In this document: piece by piece, positions 1 to 8,035 of the stretch
Layout of the letters: the number at the start of each line of letters is the position of its first letter
Numbering within the stretch: position 1 is the first letter of the stretch
DNA from: Cloacibacterium caeni
GTDB taxonomy: Bacteria; Bacteroidota; Bacteroidia; Flavobacteriales; Weeksellaceae
Length of the DNA: 64,000 nt
Reading direction: 5' to 3'
Assembly: GCF_907163125.1 (NCBI RefSeq)
Contig: NZ_OU015319.1
Span: 992,001 to 1,056,000, forward strand
Translations under genes and position numbers: made by a program
Notes under the pieces: generated by a model
What the model saw: the letters and a program-made list of their open reading frames with translations, nothing else
What the model was told of the DNA's origin: nothing
Databases searched by the model: none

Positions 1-1039
1 AATTAAATTTCGTTTCAAATTTATTCATTATTTCCCCTAATCTGTATCTAACAAATTTATCCTTATCGTTATTAAATAATAAACTAAAATGTACTTTATA
101 ATTAAATCTTGAACGTAATTCTGGAGAAATAACCTTTTTAAAATTCTCTTTAGAGATATTTGAAGTAAAAATAATTGTGTAACCATTCAAATCAATTTCT
201 TCCCCTTGAGAATTTGTCATTTTACCATTCTCAAGAACTTCTAAAAAATAATTGAATACAGCCGTATCTCCTTTTTCAAATTCATCAATTAGAATTAATC
301 CAACATCAGATTCTTTCACTTTCTCAAATAATTCTCCTGTTTCACTTCCTACATATCCTCGAGGACTTCCAATTAAAGAGTTTAAAGCATCTTTACTACT
401 ATAATTTCCAAAATTAATCTTAGCAAGTTTGTTTTTACCTTTTAGGCATTTTTGGAGAACTCTTGCTATTTCGGTTTTACCAACTCCAGAATCTCCCAAT
501 ACAAACAATGATAAAATTTTATGCTCTCCTAAAGCATTGAATATATTAAACACATTAACTAATTTAAAAAAATCATCTTTAAATTTTTGATGTCCGTATA
601 ATCTACCATTGAATTCATTCCAAAAATTTTTTAATTCATCCCCTTTTAGATCAATAATTTTTTTCTTTATAAAGGATTTACCAACCCCTATATTTGGTTT
701 ATTATCTTTCGGTAACTCAATTTCTAAATCTTCAAATTCATCGAAGCAATATCTTAATTCGTATGTTAAAACCTCTTCATATTTTACATCTGCAATAAAT
801 ATTGTTTCATCTGAAAAAAATGGTAATAGTTGTTCAAGTTGAAACGAAAGATTATCATTTTTAAAAGCAAATGTTAAGGAAGATAAATCTATAATCTCAC
901 TTTGATAATCAAAATTTTCTAATATATCGTTAGAATTCAAATATTTAGTTATACTATTTATAATATAACCTTTATTAGTCATCATACTTTTATAAGTAGA
1001 AAATTCTTCTTTATGAAAAAAAATAAGTTTCTTACCCAT
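1..1039 (-). CDS. ClpB-like AAA+ ATPase, C-terminal part cut by window edge
   Basis: The frame stays open from an ATG at 1039 to the left edge, giving 346 residues. Residues 182-189 are a Walker A loop (GDSGVGKT). Further on come a ClpB-type pore-loop-like stretch (RGYVGSETGELFEKV), a Walker B (LILIDEF) and a sensor-1-like segment (TIIFTSN). This is the order seen in the second AAA+ module of Clp/Hsp100 unfoldases. The first about 150 residues have no match I recognise and replace the usual Clp N-domain and first AAA+ module. The start codon overlaps the end of the upstream gene by 8 bp, so the two are probably translationally coupled. A single-module Clp-like ATPase paired with an unknown protein on a mobile element could be a defence or remodelling system. 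That role is inference. Confidence 0.8.
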   Translation of the reverse strand, partial: MGKKLIFFHKEEFSTYKSMMTNKGYIINSITKYLNSNDILENFDYQSEIIDLSSLTFAFKNDNLSFQLEQLLPFFSDETIFIADVKYEEVLTYELRYCFDEFEDLEIELPKDNKPNIGVGKSFIKKKIIDLKGDELKNFWNEFNGRLYGHQKFKDDFFKLVNVFNIFNALGEHKILSLFVLGDSGVGKTEIARVLQKCLKGKNKLAKINFGNYSSKDALNSLIGSPRGYVGSETGELFEKVKESDVGLILIDEFEKGDTAVFNYFLEVLENGKMTNSQGEEIDLNGYTIIFTSNISKENFKKVISPELRSRFNYKVHFSLLFNNDKDKFVRYRLGEIMNKFETKFN

Positions 1040-1913
1040 TATTCACTTCTTGAGGAATATTAACATTTTGAACTATAGCTAACAAATCAATATAATGGTA
1101 ATCTTTTTCATCATCACTGGAAACAAATGGATAAAGATTCTGATTTACATTTGATTCAGTATATTGACTTTCCTGAATTTCATCATCAGTTGAATTAGTC
1201 GTATTCAGATTTTGTAAACTTCCAAGTTCCTGAAAAAATTGGAATGAATTCCTCAAAGTGTTGATTTTGATTTTACCTTTATACAATCCTACTAATGAAA
1301 CTTTTCCTATAAATAAATCATCTACACTATATGAACTTTCAAATTCACTTTCAAAAGATAACGGTATCTTTACTAAAATCTCCTCAATACTATTTTTAAT
1401 TTTACCTTTCATTTTATATGCGTAATCCTTAAGCATAGAATTAAATAAATTGTTTATATCAAATCCTTCTGCTCCAGGTATAGCCATACCTTTAAAACCT
1501 CCATTAGAAAATAATTTTACCGTTCTCAATTCTGCATCATTTTCCAATGATAAATTAACATCATCTACGATTACCAATTCTCCCTCATCAGTGTTTTCAA
1601 AATCAGTTATATTTTTACTCTTTTCTATTATCTCATTTAATATTATTGATTTTGTCGTTTTAATTTCAAATGTTTCTAAAACCTTTTTTGAATCAGAATT
1701 ATTTGATTTTACACCTCCCTCAATCTCTCCACTAAATAACGTTAGAAATTTAGCTCCTAACTTAGTTTTAAGTTCCTTTTCATTACCCTTTTCAATATGA
1801 TTTTCAATTTCTCCTCCGATGGAAATAATGTTACTCAACATCATTTTTATTTCATAGACCTTTGCGAAATTGATATAATAAATATTAAAGATTTTATTTA
1901 ATTGGTTGTTCAT
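1032..1913 (-). CDS. Hypothetical protein coupled to the AAA+ ATPase
   Basis: This 293-residue soluble protein begins with a YY-containing stretch, then a helix, a Lys/Glu-rich segment, a block of Thr/Ile/Glu-rich sequence (residues 80-105) and a C-terminal half with alternating hydrophobic pattern. It has no signal peptide and no catalytic motif that I can name. The overall layout reminds me of DUF6414-type proteins, but this is a weak impression and not a domain assignment. It is the first gene of a two-gene operon. A terminator-like hairpin lies just upstream (1949-1977), so the pair is transcribed separately from the lipoprotein gene, and its 3' end overlaps the ATPase start by 8 bp. The ATPase may act on, or be targeted by, this protein. 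Confidence 0.65.
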   Translation of the reverse strand: MNNQLNKIFNIYYINFAKVYEIKMMLSNIISIGGEIENHIEKGNEKELKTKLGAKFLTLFSGEIEGGVKSNNSDSKKVLETFEIKTTKSIILNEIIEKSKNITDFENTDEGELVIVDDVNLSLENDAELRTVKLFSNGGFKGMAIPGAEGFDINNLFNSMLKDYAYKMKGKIKNSIEEILVKIPLSFESEFESSYSVDDLFIGKVSLVGLYKGKIKINTLRNSFQFFQELGSLQNLNTTNSTDDEIQESQYTESNVNQNLYPFVSSDDEKDYHYIDLLAIVQNVNIPQEVNNG

Positions 1914-1948
1914 TATTATTAATTTTACATTCCTACAAATTTAACTAA

Positions 1949-1977
1949 AAAAGTCCTCTTTAGTAAAGAAGACTTTT
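1949..1977 (-). terminator. Hairpin terminator after the lipoprotein gene
   Basis: A 13-bp stem with one mismatch (1949-1961 with 1965-1977) and a 3-nt loop is flanked by A/T runs. It sits about 50 bp past the stop of the lipoprotein gene and just upstream of the two-gene ATPase operon. Confidence 0.6.
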
Positions 1978-2027
1978 CCACAATCATCATAAAATCAACA
2001 GATTTTTTAAATATATTTCTCATTTTT

Positions 2028-2675
2028 TTATAAATCACAACACTCATAACTATAAGTAATTTTAATTTTATTTTTCATCTTCTCTAATTCTATCAAATAA
2101 CATAAACTACCATATTCTTCTAAATATGCATAAGATGCATTTTCATTAAATTTAACATCAAATTTATTAAGCTCTTTTTTTATTTCATTTATTTCTTTGT
2201 TCGAATAATATGTATAAATTTTAATAGTGTCTCTTAAAGCAATTCTTGGATCTATTATTTCATTTTTATTCTCTTTGGATGTTGTAATTTCATCTCTTGT
2301 TTCATCAAAATTATTTGATTTTAAATTTGAAACTTTTTCCCTTTTCTTAAAAGTGCATCCCATAAAACTAATCGTATTATTATCTATAATTGTTAATCCT
2401 GTTTCACCGCCCTCTCCACTGTAGTTTTTAAGATAAATAATATTGTTTTCAATGTCATAGTCTAATCTTTGTTCAACTCCCAATACATTGAAATAACATT
2501 TTCCATTTTTGAATTCAAATCTACCAATCATTGAACATCCCATCTCTCTACCAATCTGAAAAAAATTTTCTTTGTTCTCTTTATTTGGTTCATATTCGTA
2601 AACTCCCTCTAATAAACTTCCCTTTTTACACGAAAATAAAGTTATCAGTACAAAAAATAAAATTATTTTTTTCAT
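2028..2675 (-). CDS. Hypothetical lipoprotein
   Basis: The 215-residue product starts with a short lipoprotein signal (MKKIILFFVLITLFSC), with the lipobox cysteine at residue 16, so it is likely anchored to a membrane facing the periplasm or cell surface. The N-terminal half (about residues 20-115) is Gly/Tyr/Phe-rich and looks like a small beta-barrel or lipocalin-like fold, with two more cysteines. After a Ser/Lys/Glu-rich linker comes a C-terminal region with a second Cys pair near the end. I do not recognise the family. It lies 19 bp after the small membrane-protein gene and is probably co-transcribed with it. Its role on the element is unknown. Confidence 0.65.
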   Translation of the reverse strand: MKKIILFFVLITLFSCKKGSLLEGVYEYEPNKENKENFFQIGREMGCSMIGRFEFKNGKCYFNVLGVEQRLDYDIENNIIYLKNYSGEGGETGLTIIDNNTISFMGCTFKKREKVSNLKSNNFDETRDEITTSKENKNEIIDPRIALRDTIKIYTYYSNKEINEIKKELNKFDVKFNENASYAYLEEYGSLCYLIELEKMKNKIKITYSYECCDL

Positions 2676-2694
2676 AGCTATTAAGTTTTAAATA

Positions 2695-2913
2695 TTATAA
2701 AATGTTAATTCCAAAAACACCCATAAAATAAAATATCAACCAACATACAATAGTCATAAGAATATTATTTCTCAAAATCGGTTCATTTTTTCGTTTACCT
2801 TCAAAATATAAATTTGCGAAGCCTGGAAGTAATATTAACCTTACTATCATAGATAAACCAATGAAGAAACTAATTCCTTTTATTATCATTAAAATCAAAT
2901 AAACAATCCACAT
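2695..2913 (-). CDS. Small two-helix membrane protein
   Basis: The 72-residue product has two hydrophobic segments (about residues 3-32 and 48-70), separated by a charged loop containing EGKRKNEPILRNN. It appears to be a small integral membrane protein without enzymatic motifs. It is followed after 19 bp by the lipoprotein gene, so the two may form an envelope-located pair. I do not recognise the family and cannot exclude that it is a minor ORF. Its base composition and codon use match its neighbours. Confidence 0.5.
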   Translation of the reverse strand: MWIVYLILMIIKGISFFIGLSMIVRLILLPGFANLYFEGKRKNEPILRNNILMTIVCWLIFYFMGVFGINIL

Positions 2914-3020
2914 AATTTTTAAGTTTTCAATATTATTAATTCTTTTTTAACATTTTTTACTGAAAACCGTAAATTAGTAATTTGCAATACAAAAAAACAG
3001 GCCTGAGACGTTATCTCTAC

Positions 3021-3138
3021 CTGTCTTTGAGGGAGTCGAAGCCCTTATCCACAAAGTAAAGCAACGCTCAAGCCATAGACTTGAACATTTGCTAAACTTT
3101 TTCCTGTGGATATTAAAATTTCGACTTTTCAAAGACAG
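3021..3138. other. 118-nt long imperfect hairpin (candidate structured RNA or DNA origin)
   Basis: Successive stems close on each other. The pairs are 3021-3030/3129-3138 (10 bp), 3034-3040/3120-3126 (7 bp), 3046-3053/3105-3112 (8 bp), 3054-3057/3096-3099, 3060-3064/3089-3093 and 3068-3072/3080-3084 with a 7-nt apical loop. Between the first two stems only one G is bulged if G-U pairs are allowed. It lies in the gap between the primase-like gene and the small membrane-protein gene. A palindromic caggcctg (2998-3005) lies just outside. It could be a regulatory RNA or a structured replication/transfer origin. The function is not shown. Confidence 0.6.
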
Positions 3139-3166
3139 AAATCAGTTCGCTAATGTTGAATATTTT

Positions 3167-3208
3167 CTACAATTTTATTTCTATAATTTTATTTCTATAA
3201 TTTTATTT
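3167..3208. repeat. Three tandem copies of a 14-bp AT-rich unit
   Basis: Units at 3167-3180, 3181-3194 and 3195-3208 read ctacaattttattt once and ctataattttattt twice. They lie between the large hairpin and the 3' end of the primase-like gene. They may be iterons next to a replication origin, or simply slipped-strand repeats. Confidence 0.7.
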
Positions 3209-3251
3209 TTTTTAGTATTGTAAATATATAAATTAGTTCTAATCTTTACAA

Positions 3252-4358
3252 CTATTCTATTTGATAAATAGAATTTAACACTGTCATTATAGACAGAATT
3301 ACTATATCTTTTTCCCTTTCTGATTTTAGACTACTTATAAAATTAAAATATTTTTCAGGAAAACTTTTACTTAAATCATCATAATATTCTTGGAAAACAC
3401 TATCCTTGAATGTGATGTCTTTTGATTTAATTTCAGTATTTTTAATTTTATTTTTAGATTTATTTTTTAATTCTAATTTCTTTTTAACTTCTTTATTCAG
3501 ACGATTTTTCCAGCTTCCAAAGTATTCAGAATTTTTTTCATATGAATTTTCAATTGTAATCATAATCTCATATTCGTCAAAATCGACTTCAACAAATTTA
3601 TTCAAACAAAATTCTAAAACTTTAGACTTGTTTATCCCATGGTTAGAGCAGTTGTCACTCAATAGTTTAATAAAATTATTTCTGTTTCCAACTTCATATT
3701 TTTGTCTTTTCTCCGTAAAATCAATCATTTCTTCCATTTCTAACATGAAAATATTATCATCTTCATCAATGTTGGTCCTCTCATAATTATTTTCAGTTTC
3801 AAAAATAAAAATTTCAGATTTTTTGTTATAATAAATGTCTGGATCATCAGAATAAAAACATAAACGTGGAACATCACAAGTTGATTTATCTAATTCTATA
3901 TTCAGTTCAGATTCAAAATAATTAACTAAATTTTTATAAAATTCAGAATGCTTTTTAAAATCTTTGTTGTTTGTTTTAACAATTATTTTTAATCCATTAC
4001 CTGTTAATGAACGAAAAACAGAGTAAACAAATTTGTTTTCTTTTGATTTCTTAAAAATAGTCTGAAGTTTTTCTTCGTTTTCAATGTTATCTATATCTAA
4101 AATCATTAAAGGATAATATTGTACTAAGTGCTCAATACTTCTGCTAACTCCGAATTTTCCGCTAAATGTTATCGCTGAAATATTTTTTTTATAATTTTTA
4201 TAAAAATCAGTTTTTCCTTTATAAAAAAATTCATCTCTTACTTTTTCAACCTCTTTTTTGTACTTTCCTGTTCTAATTTGATGTACAAATTCTGGAAATG
4301 TGATAGAGTCAATACGTTTTGAAAAACTTTCCCAAATATCAAAAACTAAATCTTCCAT
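3252..4358 (-). CDS. BT4734/VirE_N-type primase-like protein
   Basis: This 368-residue protein carries the BT4734-like N-terminal domain found in many Bacteroidota mobile elements. Residues about 40-185 contain ITFSGKF near the start, the acidic MILDIDNIE, then SLTGNGLKIIVKT, and the segment CDVPRLCFYSDDPDIYYN. These fit an archaeo-eukaryotic-primase-like fold with a catalytic Asp pair (D-I-D). Residues about 205-300 are helical and resemble the linker that precedes a helicase or VirE domain in longer homologues, but no helicase follows, so this is a short version. Its start overlaps the HTH gene upstream by 13 bp. It probably takes part in replication or priming of the element. The hairpin and tandem repeats lie directly beyond its 3' end. 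Confidence 0.7.
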   Translation of the reverse strand: MEDLVFDIWESFSKRIDSITFPEFVHQIRTGKYKKEVEKVRDEFFYKGKTDFYKNYKKNISAITFSGKFGVSRSIEHLVQYYPLMILDIDNIENEEKLQTIFKKSKENKFVYSVFRSLTGNGLKIIVKTNNKDFKKHSEFYKNLVNYFESELNIELDKSTCDVPRLCFYSDDPDIYYNKKSEIFIFETENNYERTNIDEDDNIFMLEMEEMIDFTEKRQKYEVGNRNNFIKLLSDNCSNHGINKSKVLEFCLNKFVEVDFDEYEIMITIENSYEKNSEYFGSWKNRLNKEVKKKLELKNKSKNKIKNTEIKSKDITFKDSVFQEYYDDLSKSFPEKYFNFISSLKSEREKDIVILSIMTVLNSIYQIE

Positions 4359-4627
4359 TTCTTAGAAATTTTAAAATTTAACGTTGCGGCTACCTCTCCT
4401 GATTTTTCTAAACTATTTCGGTGTTTTGATAACAAATAATTATCTAAATCTGAAATTTTAAAATATAGATTTTTCTTGTTTGGGCGGTATGAAGAAATTT
4501 CACCATTCCCTGCTTTTCTTCTAACCGTTATTACGCTTAATCCTAAGTACATTGCTGCTTCTCTTGTGTTAAGCATTCTCATTTTTAAGAAATCTAAAAC
4601 TTCTTTTTTTGAATTTTCACTAATCAT
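4346..4627 (-). CDS. Excisionase-type HTH DNA-binding protein
   Basis: The 93-residue product has a MerR/Xis-like winged helix (HTH_17 type) at about residues 17-65. The recognisable parts are LNTREAAMYLGLSVITVRRKAG followed by the wing and FKISDLDNYL. Such small proteins next to a tyrosine integrase are recombination directionality factors or repressors of integrative elements. The end of the gene overlaps the primase-like gene by 13 bp, which indicates coupled translation. It precedes the replication gene rather than following int directly, so it could also control replication. The direct role is inferred from the fold and the position. Confidence 0.75.
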   Translation of the reverse strand: MISENSKKEVLDFLKMRMLNTREAAMYLGLSVITVRRKAGNGEISSYRPNKKNLYFKISDLDNYLLSKHRNSLEKSGEVAATLNFKISKKWKI

Positions 4628-4697
4628 AATTTTTTAATTTTTAATTATGTTGTAAAATTTCAATTTTGGAATGACGGTGTAATGCACAGTTTATGCA

Positions 4698-5810
4698 TTA
4701 GAAAATCTTCGAAAAAATATCTTCTATTTTTTGAAAAGTTTTATTTGTTCTATTCGGTTTGAAATTGTTTTCACTCAAACGTCTTATAGAACGTGGAACA
4801 CTATTACTATAATTAAAACCTTTTTTTTCCTCATTTACGGATTCAAAACATCTTCCAATTTTTTCCGTAATTTCTATAATTGTACGATTGTTAAAAGATG
4901 TATTTGAAAATCCACATATATTTTTTAGAAGAATTACTAAACTATCCCAATCAACTCCTTGAGTTGATTTTGGTAACCACACAATTTTATTTTTAATATC
5001 TTTAAAAGGAGTTTCTGTAAAAATTAATTTGAATTCTTCGAAATCTATCTTTTGAATAATTCCCTCTTCCTCTAATAAAGAATGTATGTTCATCAATTTA
5101 GGAATGTCATAAGTTGATGCAAAGGTTTTGTTTTCATAAAAAACTTCATCAATCGAAATTTCTTTTTTATTTTGTGATTTTAGAAAAATCAAATATCTGA
5201 TGTAATCATAAACAAAGGATAATTCAACAGCGAAGTTTTGTAAAGAAATAACCATTTTTTCTCCCTTACAAATTTCTAAATCTGACAAAACATTGGGTTC
5301 TCTTTGTTTGAGTTTAATGTACTTGTAAACATCTTCACTCACTCCAGTTTTTTTGATTCTATCCTTTGTGATTTTTTCTTCTGATACTATTAATTTTGAT
5401 CGACTTTCTTTTGATTCAAAAAAACGATTTTTAAGAAGTTCAAAAGGGACTGTGTCGAAATTATATTTTTTTGAATTGTTAGAGTACTCCTGATAACATT
5501 CTTCAATAATCCAATTCAAATATTGTAATTTTTCTTTATTTCCTTCGGGTGTGATTGACATTACAGGTTTAAACTGTTTATTATTCTCATCATGAATTAT
5601 GAATTCATATTGAAGTTTAAGCGGAGAGAGATTATTCTTTTTCCAAAACAATAGTTTCTCTCCGTAATCTTCAATTTTATAAAATTTTCTTTCAATAGAT
5701 TTGATATAATCTTTAGTATGTAGTTTACTCGTAGTTATTTTCAACGATATTTTCCCTACATCAAATTTTTTTTTAGATTCTATATATTTACTCTCTTCGA
5801 AAAAATCCAT
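4698..5810 (-). CDS. Hypothetical protein of the integrative element
   Basis: I chose the ATG at 5810 (370 residues) rather than an upstream start at 5858. The longer form would overlap the integrase by 35 bp and would add a Tyr/Leu-rich leader with no clear meaning. The protein is Lys-rich, soluble, and predicted mainly helical in the second half (residues 190-300). It has no motif I recognise. Genes in this place, between integrase and excisionase of Bacteroidota elements, are often of unknown function. It starts 13 bp after the integrase stop and is probably in the same operon. Replication initiation is possible but unsupported. Confidence 0.6.
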   Translation of the reverse strand: MDFFEESKYIESKKKFDVGKISLKITTSKLHTKDYIKSIERKFYKIEDYGEKLLFWKKNNLSPLKLQYEFIIHDENNKQFKPVMSITPEGNKEKLQYLNWIIEECYQEYSNNSKKYNFDTVPFELLKNRFFESKESRSKLIVSEEKITKDRIKKTGVSEDVYKYIKLKQREPNVLSDLEICKGEKMVISLQNFAVELSFVYDYIRYLIFLKSQNKKEISIDEVFYENKTFASTYDIPKLMNIHSLLEEEGIIQKIDFEEFKLIFTETPFKDIKNKIVWLPKSTQGVDWDSLVILLKNICGFSNTSFNNRTIIEITEKIGRCFESVNEEKKGFNYSNSVPRSIRRLSENNFKPNRTNKTFQKIEDIFSKIF

Positions 5811-5823
5811 AAATTCATATTTT

Positions 5824-6963
5824 CTACAAATATAAATCAGGAATTTTAGATACAGCATCTATCTTCTTTTTATCAATCACTTTTCCATAGATTTCTGTTG
5901 TTTTTAGATGTCGATGTCCTAATAATTTACTAACTGTATAAATATCTGTATTCATCGTTAGTTGTAATGTAGCAAAAGTATGTCGTGAACTATGATAAGT
6001 TATGTGTTTATCGATTCCTGATTCTTTTACCCATTTGTGTAATTTTTTGTTGTGGTAGGCACTATACGTTAAATTTTCAAACAACAATACATCATCATCT
6101 TTTCTTTCTCCAAGTAGTTTTACTGCTTGTTCACTTATCGGAAGATTTTCCACTCCTTTAGTTTTCTGTTGTCTATATTTCAAAATCCAACCATTTTCGG
6201 AATCATAGTATAGATTTTTCCACTTCAAAGATTTCACATCAGAAAATCTCAATCCTGTGAGTGAACTGAAAATGAATGATTGTTTCAAAATCGGCACTTC
6301 ACATTCGGTTTTTACTAACTTCTGCAATTCTTCCAGAGTAAGATATTCTCTGTTGGTTTCTTTCTCCTTTATAGTTTTAACTCTTAGTACTGGATTCTCA
6401 GAAATTATTTTATTTCTATGAGCTTCTTTCAGTGCAGTTCTAACTTTATTGAAATAAGATAACGCCGTATTCTGTGATAATCTTCCTCCGTTATTAGATA
6501 TTTTTTCTTTCAAAAGATACTCCTTAAAATTTTCCAAAAATGTTTCATCTATTTTTGAAATCTGAATATCTACTCCTTTACAAAAAATTGTTAGATGCTT
6601 CAACGTACTAAACCAATTCCCATAAGTTCCCTCTGTATCATATCTTTTTTCTACTAATTCATTGAAATAGCAAAGAAATCCAACCTTACCACTCGCACTA
6701 CTTACAAATCCATGTTTTCTCGAATTAAATTCCAATACCTTTTGAGCTTTAATAGATTCAGCAAGTTGTAATGTTTCTTTGTTATGATCTTTCTCAATTA
6801 TAGTTTTAGGCTTGTCATAGATGTAAAGTTTTAAAAATTCATAACTTCTTTTTTGAGTTAAACTATCGTGGAACATCAAAAATAAACTATTCATTTTTAC
6901 ACGTCCTTTTTCTATACTTTTCTTACTAAGTTTTCCTTCTCTAATTTTTAAATAAACTTTCAT
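5824..6963 (-). CDS. Tyrosine recombinase (integrase)
   Basis: The 379-residue product has the arrangement of Bacteroidota site-specific recombinases. It has an N-terminal arm-binding region (residues 1-85), a SAM-like core-binding domain (about 95-200, ending near NPVLRVK) and a catalytic domain. Visible catalytic residues are Arg about 238 (LTGLRFSD), the H-x-x-R box near 322-325 (HSSRHTFA), His near 348 (LLGHRHLKTTEIYG) and the nucleophile Tyr near 358. All are in place, so the enzyme should be active. It would integrate and excise the left element by recombination between att sites. More than 1 kb of non-coding DNA lies on its outer side, where the att site would be expected. An internal start at residue 24 is possible. 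Confidence 0.93.
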   Translation of the reverse strand: MKVYLKIREGKLSKKSIEKGRVKMNSLFLMFHDSLTQKRSYEFLKLYIYDKPKTIIEKDHNKETLQLAESIKAQKVLEFNSRKHGFVSSASGKVGFLCYFNELVEKRYDTEGTYGNWFSTLKHLTIFCKGVDIQISKIDETFLENFKEYLLKEKISNNGGRLSQNTALSYFNKVRTALKEAHRNKIISENPVLRVKTIKEKETNREYLTLEELQKLVKTECEVPILKQSFIFSSLTGLRFSDVKSLKWKNLYYDSENGWILKYRQQKTKGVENLPISEQAVKLLGERKDDDVLLFENLTYSAYHNKKLHKWVKESGIDKHITYHSSRHTFATLQLTMNTDIYTVSKLLGHRHLKTTEIYGKVIDKKKIDAVSKIPDLYL

Positions 6964-7165
6964 TTTCTTAGGTTTTGTTACTAATTATGATGTAACATTC
7001 CTCCTAAGTCTATTCGGAAGCAACAGTAACCAAGTGGTAATAACCTAATTATTATATTTTAAATTTTCCAAGTTTACTTTCTATATAAGAAACTAACCAC
7101 ATTCTAACAGCCTTTAAGCAGTTATAGATCGCATTTACTTTTTACCAAATATTTTAAAAAAAATT

Positions 7166-7192
7166 ACCACAACTATAAAGTTTAGTTGTGGT
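7166..7192. terminator. Perfect 10-bp hairpin
   Basis: accacaacta (7166-7175) pairs with tagttgtggt (7183-7192) across a 7-nt loop, in AT-rich DNA. It could be a bidirectional terminator or a recombination-associated structure. A similar hairpin lies 200 bp further on. Confidence 0.5.
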
Positions 7193-7375
7193 TTAAATTC
7201 TTTTGTAGATAATTAATTTCTAAAAACTTATTTTACTTTGTTTTAAATATTAAAAATTTTTAAACACAAAATTCATCTTAATTGTATTTTCATGGTTGAG
7301 AACATGTCTAAATTTTTGTTCTACACTATAATTTGATATTTTAATCATCAACAAAATTGAAAATTAACTTCTAAA

Positions 7376-7415
7376 TTTTAAACCTCACAGTAGTAAACTC
7401 CTCTGTGGTTTAAAA
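7376..7415. terminator. 13-bp hairpin related to the one at 7166
   Basis: 7376-7383 pairs with 7408-7415 and 7386-7390 with 7403-7407, leaving a 2-nt bulge and a 12-nt loop. Its right arm ends in gtggttt, like the hairpin at 7166-7192. It may be a terminator. Confidence 0.5.
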
Positions 7416-7480
7416 TCTACTACTCAATTTTCATTAATAAATCTAAAAATTAACGATTTTTTGCCGATTTTAATTTATTT

Positions 7481-7520
7481 GTTTTCTTTTATTCTCTTTT
7501 ATTCTCTTTTATTCTCTTTA
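7481..7520. repeat. 10-bp tandem repeat, four units
   Basis: The unit attctctttt is exact at 7491 and 7501. It has one change at 7511 and is a degenerate copy at 7481. It lies in the non-coding gap just before the 43-bp duplication. Confidence 0.75.
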
Positions 7521-7533
7521 CAATATAGTATAA

Positions 7534-7619
7534 TTATATATCTCTACTTTATAGCAGTATATTTATATTATATGTGTTATATATCTATACTTTATAGTAG
7601 TATATTTATATTATATATA
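7534..7619. repeat. 43-bp tandem duplication
   Basis: Two copies of an AT-rich 43-mer (7534-7576 and 7577-7619) differ at a few positions. Each contains ttatatatct, then ctttatag, then agtatatttatattatat. The duplication could mark a replication-slippage hot spot or a repeated protein-binding site near the element junction. Confidence 0.75.
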
Positions 7620-7999
7620 TAATATATATGTTGAAATTTTAACAAATAAAAATTATGAAAAAAAGATATTAAAAAATAAACGTTAAAACACCATTACAAT
7701 TTTTAAGATGTGTAGAGCATTAAGAAATTTATTAAAAGTATTAGAACATTAAAATTTAAATTGAATCGATTTTTGAAGTTATAACATCGAAAATTTTAAA
7801 TGTTAGAGTTATAGTTTAAATTTATAACTAAATAAATTCTAATTCTGATTTTTTTATAAAAAGATTAATTTAGTCAAAACTGACTAATAAAGAGTAGTTT
7901 ACAAGAACCGAAAGAGTTATCGGTAACGATTTAGTAATGGTGCTTACTACACTTGCTTTCATTCAATTACCTTGTAAATCATTACTGCAAATGTATAAA

Positions 8000-8035
8000 A
8001 AATAAAGGTAAAGCAGTGAAACTTTACCTTTATTT
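8000..8035 (-). terminator. Strong terminator of the left rteC-type gene
   Basis: A perfect 14-bp stem (8000-8013 with 8022-8035) has an 8-nt loop. The stem includes the stop codon of the rteC-type gene, and an A/T tract follows on the minus strand. Confidence 0.8.

Larger units (their letters stand above)
6964..8029. other. AT-rich non-coding stretch between the two elements
   Basis: I find no convincing gene in these 1,066 bases. The stretch holds two related hairpins (7166-7192 and 7376-7415), a 10-bp tandem repeat (7481-7520), a 43-bp tandem duplication (7534-7619) and the terminator of the rteC-type gene at its right end. Base composition changes to that of the ICE near 7.9 kb, so an attachment junction probably lies in its right third. 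I could not define the att core. Confidence 0.6.

Noticed and set aside
7534-7619. Possible CRISPR array in the AT-rich gap
   Set aside because: Only two copies of a 43-bp unit are directly tandem with no spacers, and no cas gene is present.
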